The translations under genes were made by a program, and so were the position numbers. The notes below the pieces were generated by a model. The model had not been told where the DNA came from. It worked only from the letters and a program-made list of their open reading frames with translations, and ran no database searches. A stretch of 64,000 nt of DNA from Bettongia penicillata ogilbyi (lineage: Eukaryota; Chordata; Mammalia; Diprotodontia; Potoroidae): positions 5,639,001-5,703,000 of the forward strand of contig JAJHZJ010000496.1 of assembly GCA_023548195.1 (NCBI GenBank). The letters run 5' to 3'. The first letter of the stretch is position 1; the number at the start of each line of letters is the position of its first letter. Shown piece after piece: positions 55,506 to 64,000 of the stretch.

Positions 55506-55545
55506 AATGTATGAAAGCAAAAGATATCAATGAAATTTTATCTTT
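55506..55545 (+). mobile_element. LINE 3'-terminus scrap
   Basis: GCAAAAGATATCAATGAAAT resembles the end of the unassigned LINE at 215-530 and 29215-29725. Confidence 0.35.
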
Positions 55546-55559
55546 TTAAAAAAATGGGG

Positions 55560-55800
55560 GGAATCTTTGACCTCAAGGAACTGAAAATATGTTGGTTAGA
55601 TACAAATTATTAACAGAATCAGTTCAATTCAATCTGTCAAACATTTATTAAATGCCTTCTGTATACCACTCACTGTGGTAGGTGTTGGGGGTACAGAGAC
55701 AAAGCAGAAAATAAGCCCTGTCCTCAAAAAGCCTATATTCCTTTGGGAGTAAGGATTATAACATGAACAGAGATTCAATGAGATTCAGTTTAATAAAAGG
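55560..55800 (-). mobile_element. L2 LINE 3' fragments (two)
   Basis: TTGACCTCAAGGAACTGAAA (first piece), then ACATTTATTAAATGCCTTCT and GTTGGGGGTACAGAGACAAA (second piece, perhaps nested in the first). Confidence 0.7.
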
Positions 55801-56631
55801 ATGTCAAGTATATACTGTGTGTAAGCAAAGAGGGTTCAGTGCAGAGGATGTAAGGATCAAAGTGAGACACGCCCTCCTTTCAAGGGATACAGTTCTATTA
55901 CTAGTCCAGCCCACCTCCTTTTCCAGTCTTGCAACTCTTTGATGATCTTTTTTTTGCCATTGAAAGAGGATAGGACTTGTTCATCATAACACAGATAAGG
56001 AAGATGGGACTCAAACCTTTGGCTCCTTATTCTAAGTCCAGTATTCTTTTTAAGGACTTTTTTGTCTGTCTCCATGTCTCTTCATATCTCTGTCTCTCAA
56101 TAGAAAAGAGATAAAAATAGGTGTATTTAGGTATAATCATCTAGTTAACTGGTATTCACAATTTTTCATCTGTTGTCATTTTTTGTAGGTAGATTTTTGC
56201 TGTAATATCATGCCAGATCTCCTCTAGGGTTTCATTCTTTGTATAGCAACGCTCTGGCTAGAGCCACCCTGTCCCTTATAGGCTGCTTGCCAAGGGTTGG
56301 ATGCAATCAGTTTACCAACGAAATTTTAATTCACCTCTACCATCTAAATCCACCTAAATTTCCCAGATTTTGACACCCAAACCAAACAAGAAATGTGTAC
56401 ACAGACAGTTACTTTTTACCATATTTCTAGTGGCACCCACTGAAAGTGAAGATACTCTGGAAGAGAGAATATGGGGTTTTGGGGGGGATAAGGATTTTTC
56501 TTCCCATGAGATTTTTAGACTTCTTGTCACCAGTTCTGAATTATCTCATAAGCATTGATTGCCAAACTTGACATATAACTTTCAGAGAATATTTTGACTT
56601 CACCATTGCCTTTTCTTTAGTCTCTATAGCC
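55801..56631. other. No gene; MIR trace
   Basis: 55975-56060 resembles an antisense MIR (AACACAGATAAGGAAGATGG, CTCCTTATTCTAAGTCCAGT). The remainder is unrecognised; a G-run at 56483-56489. Confidence 0.45.
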
Positions 56632-56755
56632 ATTAGCTTATGAACTCTTTGAGGGTTGGGACTGTCTTTTGCCTTTTTTTTTTTTGTATCCCCAGCACTT
56701 AACACAGTGCCTGGCATACAGTAGTGAATTAATAAATGTTTATTGATTGACCTTT
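56632..56755 (+). mobile_element. L2 LINE 3' end
   Basis: GAACTCTTTGAGGGTTGGGA, GTATCCCCAGCACTTAACAC, AGTGCCTGGCATACAGTAGT. A T-run of about 11 lies inside. Confidence 0.9.
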
Positions 56756-57695
56756 AGACAAGCATTATTGTCCACATGGATAGTATTAAACTACTAGGAT
56801 GGTGTGACCTGCTCATTGCCTCTGGAGAATGAATTTAGAGGATGCTGATGTTCTTTGAAATTCTTCAAATATGTAAAACAAATGGATTTTAGCAACTCAC
56901 TCATAAAGATCATTATTTAATAGTAAACCATAGAATGGTGACCTGAGTTTCTCCCATGACCTTCCCTGCTGTTTCACCAGTTGCCTCCCTACCAGCAGTC
57001 TCATGCCTATGTCCCAGACTCTGCCTCCATCCCAAATGACATTCATTTTAAGTTCAGCATGTGGTTTTCATCCTGGGCACAAACATCCCTAGTTATAACT
57101 GTGGTGTTGTTTATACAACACAGACCAGTGCAGAAATTGAATCCTTCTATTTCCATCAAAGGGGTCATTTTATGAAGATGGACAGCATCAGATGGAAAAC
57201 AAATAGCCTTCTGAAGACCAGACTGATGGCTAGTGAACAGAGAAATCTTCCTGTGACCAATGTATCCTACTGGTCTCAGTCTCCTAGTTCCAGGAAGGCT
57301 TGGCTTAGATAGTTCTCTCATCCTAAACTAAAAATACTTAAAATCAAGCACTTTTTGCTTGTTTTTTTCCCTCAAGTAATTCTTCCTCTTGACTTTCCTA
57401 CGTGTAACCTGGTATGACCAGTCTCCTACTTGTTGAGGCACCTGAGTTTGGACTCATCCTGTACCCTCCTACCCAAGTAGTCACCAGTTACTGACTATTC
57501 TTCTTTTGTGACAAACCATTTGTCTGTTGTTTCATTTTCTCTCATAGTGATATAATAGTCATTCATGAAATACCTAGAACAGCACTCACCTTGTCTCCTT
57601 GTCTCCCCTTGCATCCTCTGGTATTTGCTTGTATGTGATCCTTTCCTTCTGCTACCTGAATTCATTGTCTCATAGATTTCATAGCAGCCACAAAA
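56756..57695. other. No gene recognised
   Basis: About 940 bp. Overlapping frames on both strands at 56981-57321 have no domain. 57430-57550 may be an old L2 coding scrap; weak. Confidence 0.4.
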
Positions 57696-57699
57696 AGAA

Positions 57700-57890
57700 T
57701 AGCTAACATCTATGATAGTACCTGAAGATTTGTAAAATTTTTTAAAGTAATAATCTCATTTGATCTCACAATAACCTGTGAGGTAGGTGATGTTGTTATA
57801 TTTAATTTACAAATGAGGAAACTAAGTTTGAATGGACTTAAGCTGCAAATCCAGGATTACATGTCTAGTGTCCCAGGCAGGATTATCATA
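57700..57890 (-). mobile_element. MIR-type SINE
   Basis: AATAATCTCATTTGATCTCA, CAATAACCTGTGAGGTAGGT, ACAAATGAGGAAACTAAGTT. Confidence 0.88.
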
Positions 57891-57949
57891 ACAATTATTC
57901 TTATTAATGATTATTAAATAAAATGCATAATCATGTTGTATATAATTAA

Positions 57950-58170
57950 TGGTAACAATAATAACTAGCCTTTATAAAGTATTTGATGGTTTGCAGATTT
58001 CTTTGTAAATCACATGTCATTTTATTCTCTTAACAATCCTGAGAGGTAATTGCTATTATTATCTTCATTTTATGGATGAGAAAACTGAGACATATAGAGG
58101 TTAAGACAGGGTCACGTAGTAGCTTTCTATAGCAGGATTTGAGATCGGTTCTTCCTCCCTCCACGTCCTG
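57950..58170 (-). mobile_element. MIR-type SINE
   Basis: TTAACAATCCTGAGAGGTAA, CATTTTATGGATGAGAAAAC, AGACAGGGTCACGTAGTAGC. Confidence 0.88.
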
Positions 58171-58239
58171 ATTTTTTCCCACTGTACCCCTTGGTTGCAA
58201 ACCCAAATTCTCCTGACTGTAGGTACAGCATTCACTAGA

Positions 58240-58400
58240 GGGCACCTTGCAAGTTATCTGGTGAAATCCCTTCATTTTGTAAACTAAGCCCAGAGAAGTA
58301 AAAGTGGCCAAAGATTATTTGAATAGCAGTTAGAATAGCAAGGATTTGAAACTTTGTCCTTGGACTCCAAATCTAGCTTTCTCTCCATTATATCCACTCT
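58240..58400 (-). mobile_element. MIR-type SINE
   Basis: CATTTTGTAAACTAAGCCCA, AGAAGTAAAAGTGGCCAAAG, AGGATTTGAAACTTTGTCCT. Confidence 0.75.
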
Positions 58401-59495
58401 CCAAGAATCAGCCTTTATGAAGTCTATCCCACATAATATTCTGCTATTTTCCATAAATTTGTTCATAGAAATATGATTCCATCTAAAATTTTGTAAAATC
58501 TTTCTCTTGAATGAATGTATAAATATTGACATATCAGGAATTTACCTGATGAGATCAGAGTTAATCAAACATATACAATTCATATAAAACTGCAATGCCT
58601 GACTGATAGTCTCATCAGATTCCCATGGAAGTCCTTTAATGGGAGGCCATTTTGAACTCCCAGTCAGGATTAATTTTCCTTTTTTTTCAAAAAGTCTTTC
58701 CCATACAGGCATGATAAGCCAGAAATTAGCAGCTCTGTTTGCTGTTAACACCTTTAAGGTATCCCCAGTCGTCAATGTTTCTGCACATCCTAAGCTTTCA
58801 AATTTGGGGGCAGACATCTTAAATTAAAATTTACCAGCCCACTCCCCTCCGGTCTGTTTGCAGGTTTGTCATCTCCACCAGTCCTACATCCCTTGATGTA
58901 TCACCTCCATCCTGTATTACAGAGGGCTATGACATTTGGGTGATATACTGCAGTAATGAATCATCAGAACCCCATTGCCTTGATGATGGATTATTGTATT
59001 ACATCATTGGTATGATAGCTGACAGGAGGGAAAATGCTTCAAGCTGGTCAGTTTCATAAATTGTTTTAAACCTGATGGAAGAAAAAGTGGCTTGAGATGC
59101 TGAGGTAGGTTTGGAAAGTGTTCAAGCCTTCTCATTTTACCTATTTGGGGCTGTATTTACAATTTTAAACAATGAGGGATGGATGCATTAAGGACGGATG
59201 CATAATAATATCTATTACCCTAGATTCTATGATCTAGTTTTCCATGAAACCAAATGCCTTTGTTTGGACAGCAAAATGGAAATTAATAGACTAATCAACT
59301 TTCAAAGCTCAAAGTTTTCCTTGTTGTAGTCAGAAGGGGAAATGGCTGCATTGTTGCCCGTGGAGTGGCCTCTCAGTGCAGGTTCCTGAACAAGAGGCGA
59401 TACGTTCTTTGTTGGGTATATTACAGAGAAAATCATCATTCAGCTCTTTCAGACTAGGTGGCACCTAAGTCACCCCCAACTTTGAAATCCTGCTA
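58401..59495. other. Repeat-poor stretch, no gene recognised
   Basis: About 1.1 kb without recognised repeats. Overlapping frames at 58542-58827 show no domain. ATGATGGATTATTGTATTAC-type AT-rich sequence near 58982 is ordinary complexity. Candidate for conserved non-coding sequence. Confidence 0.4.
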
Positions 59496-59499
59496 GTCT

Positions 59500-59605
59500 G
59501 TGATGTTTGAATTCATCTAATCTACACCCCTCATTTCACAAATCAGAAAAATAAGACCAACTGAATTCAAATGACTTAACCAAGGTTAATCGTAGTATGG
59601 GATTA
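59500..59605 (-). mobile_element. MIR-type SINE
   Basis: CTCATTTCACAAATCAGAAA, CAAATGACTTAACCAAGGTT. Confidence 0.75.
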
Positions 59606-59740
59606 TAAACTTTAGGAGGGTAGGGACCTTGGCTTATGTAATGTTGCCTCTTTTTCATCTTCTCTGCTGCCTAGCTCAGTACTCTCTATATAGCATGGAC
59701 TTTAGAAACACTACTAAAATGGATTGATCATAAAGATGGT
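59606..59740 (+). mobile_element. L2 LINE 3' end
   Basis: TTATAAACTTTAGGAGGGTA, GGGACCTTGGCTTATGTAAT, CTGCCTAGCTCAGTACTCTC. Confidence 0.6.
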
Positions 59741-60275
59741 TGGATATCTTCTTCACTCCTATTCCTATGGCTCATTGAGGCTTGTAAAAGTTATGCCCTG
59801 GGAGCACAACCACTAGAAGATTTGACAAAGCAGGAAAGATCAGGCTCCTATCTCATTCTAAGGATCAGTCTAGGTGAGAACAAGAGATATTCAATAATAA
59901 AAGGGCGACCAAAGGACATATTTGCTAGGGTGCAGTTATTGATTGGTTGATTAATTAGACGGTGATCTCCCAATCATGAAAGGAATACCCAACCAATGTT
60001 GTTGGGGTGTAAGCTCAGTTTTCACGTAAACAGTCTCGGATTAGGTAAAGGTGAGGGCTTCTAAACCGCAGAGCTCTCATGAGGCCCCTCAGGGAACAGC
60101 TGGGGATTGAGGAGTGAATCACGAGATACCTTGTTTTTCCACCTCTTCTCAGTGAAAACTTGCTGGGGAGAGCATCCCACCCTTGAGATTGGTCCATAGT
60201 CTGGGCACACCTGTTGTTGATTGGCTAAAGGGCTGAGAGCACGGTGTCCGCAAGCGACTATGCAGTTGGGAGAGC

Positions 60276-60283
60276 TTAAATAG
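60276..60283 (+). promoter_or_regulatory. LTR TATA-like box
   Basis: TTAAATAG about 105 bp before the AATAAA; a plausible U3 promoter element, with ATTGG (CCAAT) boxes 55-90 bp upstream. Confidence 0.5.
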
Positions 60284-60386
60284 GGACAGGAAAGCCTGGG
60301 GGTTGAGTTCCTCTCTCCTCCAGAAGGAGAGGGGGCGCTCCACGGGGAGATCTTGTCCTGCATGCTGACATGTAGCTAGTATCTGG

Positions 60387-60392
60387 AATAAA
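60387..60392 (+). terminator. LTR polyadenylation signal
   Basis: AATAAA followed by a T/G-rich CTTCTGTTTGACTCTGG downstream element. Confidence 0.65.
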
Positions 60393-60724
60393 GCCTACAC
60401 TTCTGTTTGACTCTGGAGGTCTCTTCTCTCATTACATTTATCCAGCTGATCACCGAAGACCTGAGTTAGGTAAGATGACCCGGCAGCCCATGGCAGTTAG
60501 GCTGAACACAATGTAATCATGGATCTTTTCAAATATGGAAGAAGAGACGATGATAATCCAAATATACTACTACTATATCTAGAAGTCATCTTCTGTCTCC
60601 TCTAAGAAGGATGACTTTTGGTTCAATATAGTTTTAGTTTATTTAGTTGAATTTCAGGTCTTTGAAAATGACTATTCAGAATATTTCACTAACTAGAAAA
60701 CCTACCTCACATATTCAGGAAGCC

Positions 60725-60870
60725 AGTTAATAAACTTTAATTGAACGCTGACTTTGTACCAGGTACATTGCCAAACACCGGGGATAAAATGAAAGGAAAA
60801 AAAAAAACAGTCCCTTTTCTCAAGGAGAAAACTTTTTGATGACTGAGACAAGAAAAATAAAGAAATAAGT
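60725..60870 (-). mobile_element. L2 LINE 3' fragment
   Basis: TGAACGCTGACTTTGTACCA, GGTACATTGCCAAACACCGG, TTCTCAAGGAGAAAACTTTT. Confidence 0.7.
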
Positions 60871-60871
60871 G

Positions 60872-60936
60872 TGTACTATATAGATATGTGTACATATATT
60901 CATATGTACATGTATATTTATGTATATGTATATATG
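60872..60936. repeat. TA-rich (TATG/TACA)n tract
   Basis: Alternating purine-pyrimidine sequence after the L2 fragment. Confidence 0.85.
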
Positions 60937-60963
60937 ACAGAGCATTTAATAATGATAATTTAC

Positions 60964-61219
60964 TGTTGTTTAGTCATTTCAGTTATATCTGACTCTTCAT
61001 GATCCCATTTGGGGTTTTTCTTGACAGAGATAGTGAAATGGTTTGCCATTTCCTTCTCTAGCCCATTTTACAGATGAGGAAACTGAGGCAAATAGGGTGA
61101 AGTGACTTGTCCAGGGTCACACAAATAGTAAGTGTCTGAGATCAGATTTGAACTCAGGAAGATGAGACTCCTGACTTCAGGTCAAGTACTCTATCCACTA
61201 CACTACCTAACTGCCTCAA
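60964..61219 (-). mobile_element. Long-tailed marsupial SINE, near full length
   Basis: TATATCTGACTCTTCATGAT, CCCATTTGGGGTTTTTCTTG, ACAGATGAGGAAACTGAGGC, ACTACACTACCTAACTGCCT. AATAAT on both sides is a possible short target duplication. Confidence 0.95.
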
Positions 61220-61475
61220 TAATATTACTAATAGCTAGCATTTGTATAGCACCTTCTCTATTCCAGGCACTATGCTAAATACTTTACAAATATTACTCAT
61301 TTGATTCTCACAGCAACCCTGGGAGGTAGATGCTCTTAGTAGCCCCTTTTGATAGTTGAAAAGCTAAGGAAAATATAGGTAAGTGATTTTCCTACGTCAC
61401 ACAACTGGAAGTATCTGAGGCAGGATTTGAACTCAGGTATTCCTGAACTCTATCCACTGTACCACTTAGGTGGAA
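61220..61475 (-). mobile_element. MIR-type SINE, near full length
   Basis: GCACTATGCTAAATACTTTA, CAGCAACCCTGGGAGGTAGA, ACGTCACACAACTGGAAGTA, CTATCCACTGTACCACTTAG. Confidence 0.95.
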
Positions 61476-61584
61476 GGGGACCTTACTAGCAGTAGGAAGA
61501 ACTGTGAAAAGCTACTCCATGATCAAGGTAGATTAGAGAGCATTTAAAGGACTTAAATGTGATTATCAGTATTGTCATTTATAG

Positions 61585-61775
61585 TCCTATTGTCAGGAAA
61601 ATATAATTTCAAATCTTGCCCCGACAGTTAGTGACTTCTATAAGACTCAATGTCTTCATTTGCAAAATTGGTAAAATTATATGCCAAACACATAGAGATG
61701 CCATGAAGTTCAAATGAAATAATGTATGTAAAATTTTGTCAAGCTTAAGATACTATATAACTTTCAGTTATTATT
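61585..61775 (+). mobile_element. MIR-type SINE
   Basis: AATTTCAAATCTTGCCCCGA, CATTTGCAAAATTGGTAAAA, ATGCCATGAAGTTCAAATGA. Confidence 0.75.
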
Positions 61776-62061
61776 TTATCTCAATTATAAATATGCCCTT
61801 ATTGGCATTCTTTCTAGCAAATCCATAAATGCATACCATTAATTAGTCCGATAACTCAGTTTTAATTGTTTCATATTTAAGATACTGAATAATAAAAAAA
61901 AATAAAGCATTTTTAAAATAGACAAAATTCTAAAAATGATGTATTTGGACATGGGTAAAATATTTTAAAATAAGATTAATGTTATTTGAAGAGGATTGAT
62001 AAAAGTGGACTTTGTGCCTAATAAATGTTTTATCTATCTCTCTGAGCTTCTGACTTAGGTC

Positions 62062-62250
62062 ATAGATTTGATGATAGAACGGAATTTGAAGGTCAGCTAG
62101 TGTAACTCTCTAATTTTGCAGATCATGAATATGAGCTTCAGAGGTTAAGTGATTTACCCAAGGTCATGTATATAGTAAATAGCAGGCGTGGCTTTGGTTC
62201 AGATTATGTGACCCAAAATTCAGTGCTCTTTCCACTGTACTGAATCATCA
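62062..62250 (-). mobile_element. MIR-type SINE
   Basis: GATAGAACGGAATTTGAAGG, AGAGGTTAAGTGATTTACCC, TCTTTCCACTGTACTGAATC. Confidence 0.85.
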
Positions 62251-62302
62251 TCATCGTTGTCTTTGTCGTCGTCGTCATTATCATCATCGTCACAATAATA
62301 GC
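62248..62302. repeat. (ATC/GTC)n trinucleotide tract
   Basis: CATCATCATCG passes into GTCGTCGTCGTC and back to ATCATC; unusual in retaining several CpG. Confidence 0.9.
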
Positions 62303-62755
62303 AACATAAGAAAAATCTCCAATGTTCCTCTCCCCTCCAGGTAATAGTTACAATCTTCTAATAGTATTGAAGAGTAAACCTAGGAATCCTATCATTAAAC
62401 ACATGTGCCACCTCTCCCTCTTAAGGGAGGATTTTTTTTTCTTTAACAGAAGCAATTGATGATGTTGGCAAAGAAAAATTTGAAGCAGACAGTGAACTCA
62501 GTGTGTTCCTATCTTTTTTCCTGTCTTCATTTAGTATTCTACAGAGATATTTAATGTGAAAAAATTAAATATTGAAGTCTTTAATTTCCTTCTGATGTCT
62601 ATAAAAATGGGATAGAAATTAGTCCATAAGCATTTTCACTGAGATTTCATAATGCCAACATCAAAAATCATGTCAGATTTTTGGATTTTCTGTTGTCAGG
62701 AGCTGCACTGTCGCAAAAAGATGCAGTGTCTCACTTTTTCTTAAAACCAAGTGAA
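62303..62755. other. No gene or recognised repeat
   Basis: About 450 bp, AT-rich. Confidence 0.5.
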
Positions 62756-62930
62756 GGTTATATATCTAGAACTGGAAGGAATTCCAGAGGTCAAGGTAGT
62801 ATAGCTTTCATCACTTTACAGATGAGGAAAATAAGGCTTATGGAATGTCCATCCTCTGCCCAGTTAGGATGCTGGACTTTGAGTGAGAAAGACCTGATTT
62901 CAAATCCTGCCTCACAATCATTCCTTTAAA
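62756..62930. mobile_element. MIR fragments in opposite orientation
   Basis: 62756-62855 is antisense (ACTTTACAGATGAGGAAAAT); 62856-62925 is sense (TGCTGGACTTTGAGTGAGAA, AGACCTGATTTCAAATCCTG). Confidence 0.7.
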
Positions 62931-63051
62931 ACAATCCTCATCTTGTTTCAAACTCTTACTTTCATTGGTCACATGCTATTTGAGAATATTAATTTCAGTT
63001 ATTCATTGGGTTATGATTCCATCTATGTGGGTCTTCCCTCCACCAACACAA

Positions 63052-63290
63052 TCATAAAATCACAGCAACTGAGAGGTAGAAGGGATTTCTGTAACTATCT
63101 AGTCCACCCCACAGAGAAACGTAATCCACACTATGATATATCTGCTGAGTGGTCATCCAACCTCTGTTTGAAGACCTCTAAGTGGGGGAAGGCACCATTT
63201 CTCAAAGTGGCCATGTCAACTTTTGGTCAAATCTAAGGAACTGAAAGGTTTTCCCGACATCAAACTCAAATTGCTAACAGTTTATAACTG
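63052..63290 (-). mobile_element. L3/CR1-type LINE 3' end
   Basis: Antisense: AATCACAGCAACTGAGAGGT, AGTGGTCATCCAACCTCTGT, TTGAAGACCTCTAAGTGGGG. Confidence 0.8.
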
Positions 63291-63304
63291 CAATAAAAAC
63301 TAAT

Positions 63305-63745
63305 AAACTGAATATCATCCACAGAAGAGCAAGTAGAATGAGGAAAGGCCTAAAGTTCATGTCATATGAGAATCCAATAGAAGAATTTGGTATATCTAGC
63401 CTGGACAAGAGAAAACAAAGGAGAGAAAGCAATAGCTGTATTTCAGAGGTTGTTATGCTGACCAAAGATTTGGCTAACTCTGCTTGGTCACAGAAGATAG
63501 AGTAAGAACAATGGCTAGAAGCTGCCATTTTGTGTAATAAGATCTTGTCCTATAAGGAAAAGCCCCCAAGGTGAAACTGATTGCCTCTGAAAGTGATAGG
63601 TTCCTGTTCTTTAGAAATTATCCAGAAAAGTCTGGATAACCAAAGACTGAGGATACTGTGAGATCAAATGAGGTGAATTTTTTGCAATATAGACTACATT
63701 AGATGGCCAGGAAAGTCCCTTCCAATTCTGAAATTATACCACTCT
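63305..63745 (+). mobile_element. L3/CR1-type LINE 3' end
   Basis: Sense: AATATCATCCACAGAAGAGC, CATGTCATATGAGAATCCAA, ATCTAGCCTGGACAAGAGAA, AAAGTCCCTTCCAATTCTGA. Confidence 0.82.
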
Positions 63746-63867
63746 TTGTCTTAGAAGAACTGTGTTAGCCGTATCTTCATCCCTGTGATTAGATAAGTGA
63801 TGGAGCCTCCATTAACTGAGATAACCTAGTCCCAAATGATGACCTTATGTCCCATCATCCATATATC

Positions 63868-64000
63868 CAACAGAGTAGCTAGGTGGTATAGTGGATACCG
63901 GAGTTAAGAAGTCCTGAATTCAAATTCAGCCTCTGACATTATGTGACCCTGGACAAGTTGTTTCACTTTTGTCTGTGACAGTTTCCTCATCTGTAAAACA
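63868..64000 (+). mobile_element. Marsupial SINE cut by the window end
   Basis: GAGTAGCTAGGTGGTATAGT head, TCAAATTCAGCCTCTGACAT, TGTGACCCTGGACAAGTTGT, TTTCCTCATCTGTAAAACA; the tail lies beyond base 64000. Confidence 0.92.

Larger units (their letters stand above)
59940..60495 (+). mobile_element. CpG-rich solo LTR of an endogenous retrovirus
   Basis: A 556-bp segment beginning TGATTGGTTGATT and ending CCCATGGCA, with flanks GTTAT (59935-59939) and GTTAG (60496-60500), a 5-bp duplication with one change. U3 carries several ATTGG boxes (59941, 60187, 60220) and a TATA-like TTAAATAG at 60276-60283. AATAAA at 60387-60392 lies about 105 bp downstream, defining R, followed by a U5 with CTTCTCTCATTAC. 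About a dozen CpG survive against almost none around it, which suggests a fairly recent insertion. No internal retroviral genes are present. Exact boundaries and class are inferred. Confidence 0.75.

Noticed and set aside
60015..60363. Minus-strand frames of 60 to 100 codons
   Set aside because: They run antisense through a solo LTR; no retroviral protein motif.
1..64000. tRNA, 5S, U6 or 7SK genes
   Set aside because: tRNA-like A and B boxes occur only as decayed heads of SINEs; no intact cloverleaf and no match to U6 or 5S hallmark sequences was seen.

Overview
The window looks like nuclear DNA of a marsupial mammal. The argument rests on its repeats. It is full of MIR/CORE-type tRNA-derived SINEs in the long-tailed form typical of marsupials (tRNA-like head with a GTGGATAGAGCACTGG-like box, CORE segment, then a tail naming AAACCCCAAATGGGG-like and AGTCRGACAYGACTGA-like blocks), plus many L2 and L3/CR1-type LINE remnants, an L1-lineage element with a marsupial-like 5' UTR, hAT and mariner-type DNA transposon remnants and LTR remnants. 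CpG is scarce except in one young-looking LTR. The species cannot be fixed from the sequence alone. Repeat names are from recognition of consensus features by eye, not from a search.

No host protein-coding gene, exon, tRNA, rRNA or small RNA gene could be supported. All open frames are short, and those with biased composition lie on microsatellites or polypurine tracts. The only recognisable coding sequence is the decayed ORF1 of an L1-type retrotransposon (23074-24171, minus strand). The window therefore reads as intergenic or intronic DNA.

Layout: 1-20 kb is a patchwork of old SINE/LINE fragments with large microsatellites (11.6-13.0 kb, 16.6-16.9 kb), a probable minus-strand LTR (2.0-2.6 kb), a small inverted-repeat DNA transposon nested two levels deep (4.37-4.68 kb) and a 54-bp perfect inverted duplication (14.9/16.0 kb). 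21.7-25.1 kb is an L2 copy interrupted by a 2.9-kb half-L1 (HAL1-like) element with both ends and a target-site duplication. 26.6-28.7 kb is an L3 copy interrupted by an L2 copy that is itself interrupted. 30.4-31.5 kb carries two tetranucleotide arrays that are inverted copies of one another. 35.4-36.6, 47.7-49.0, 53.4-55.5 and 58.4-59.5 kb are the longest stretches without a recognised repeat. 59.94-60.50 kb is a CpG-rich solo LTR. The window ends inside a SINE.

There is no gene system to describe. The items most worth a second look are structural: an inverted copy of ORF1 sequence inside the 5' UTR of the half-L1, the inverted tetranucleotide arrays, and the templated-looking 54-bp inverted insertion.
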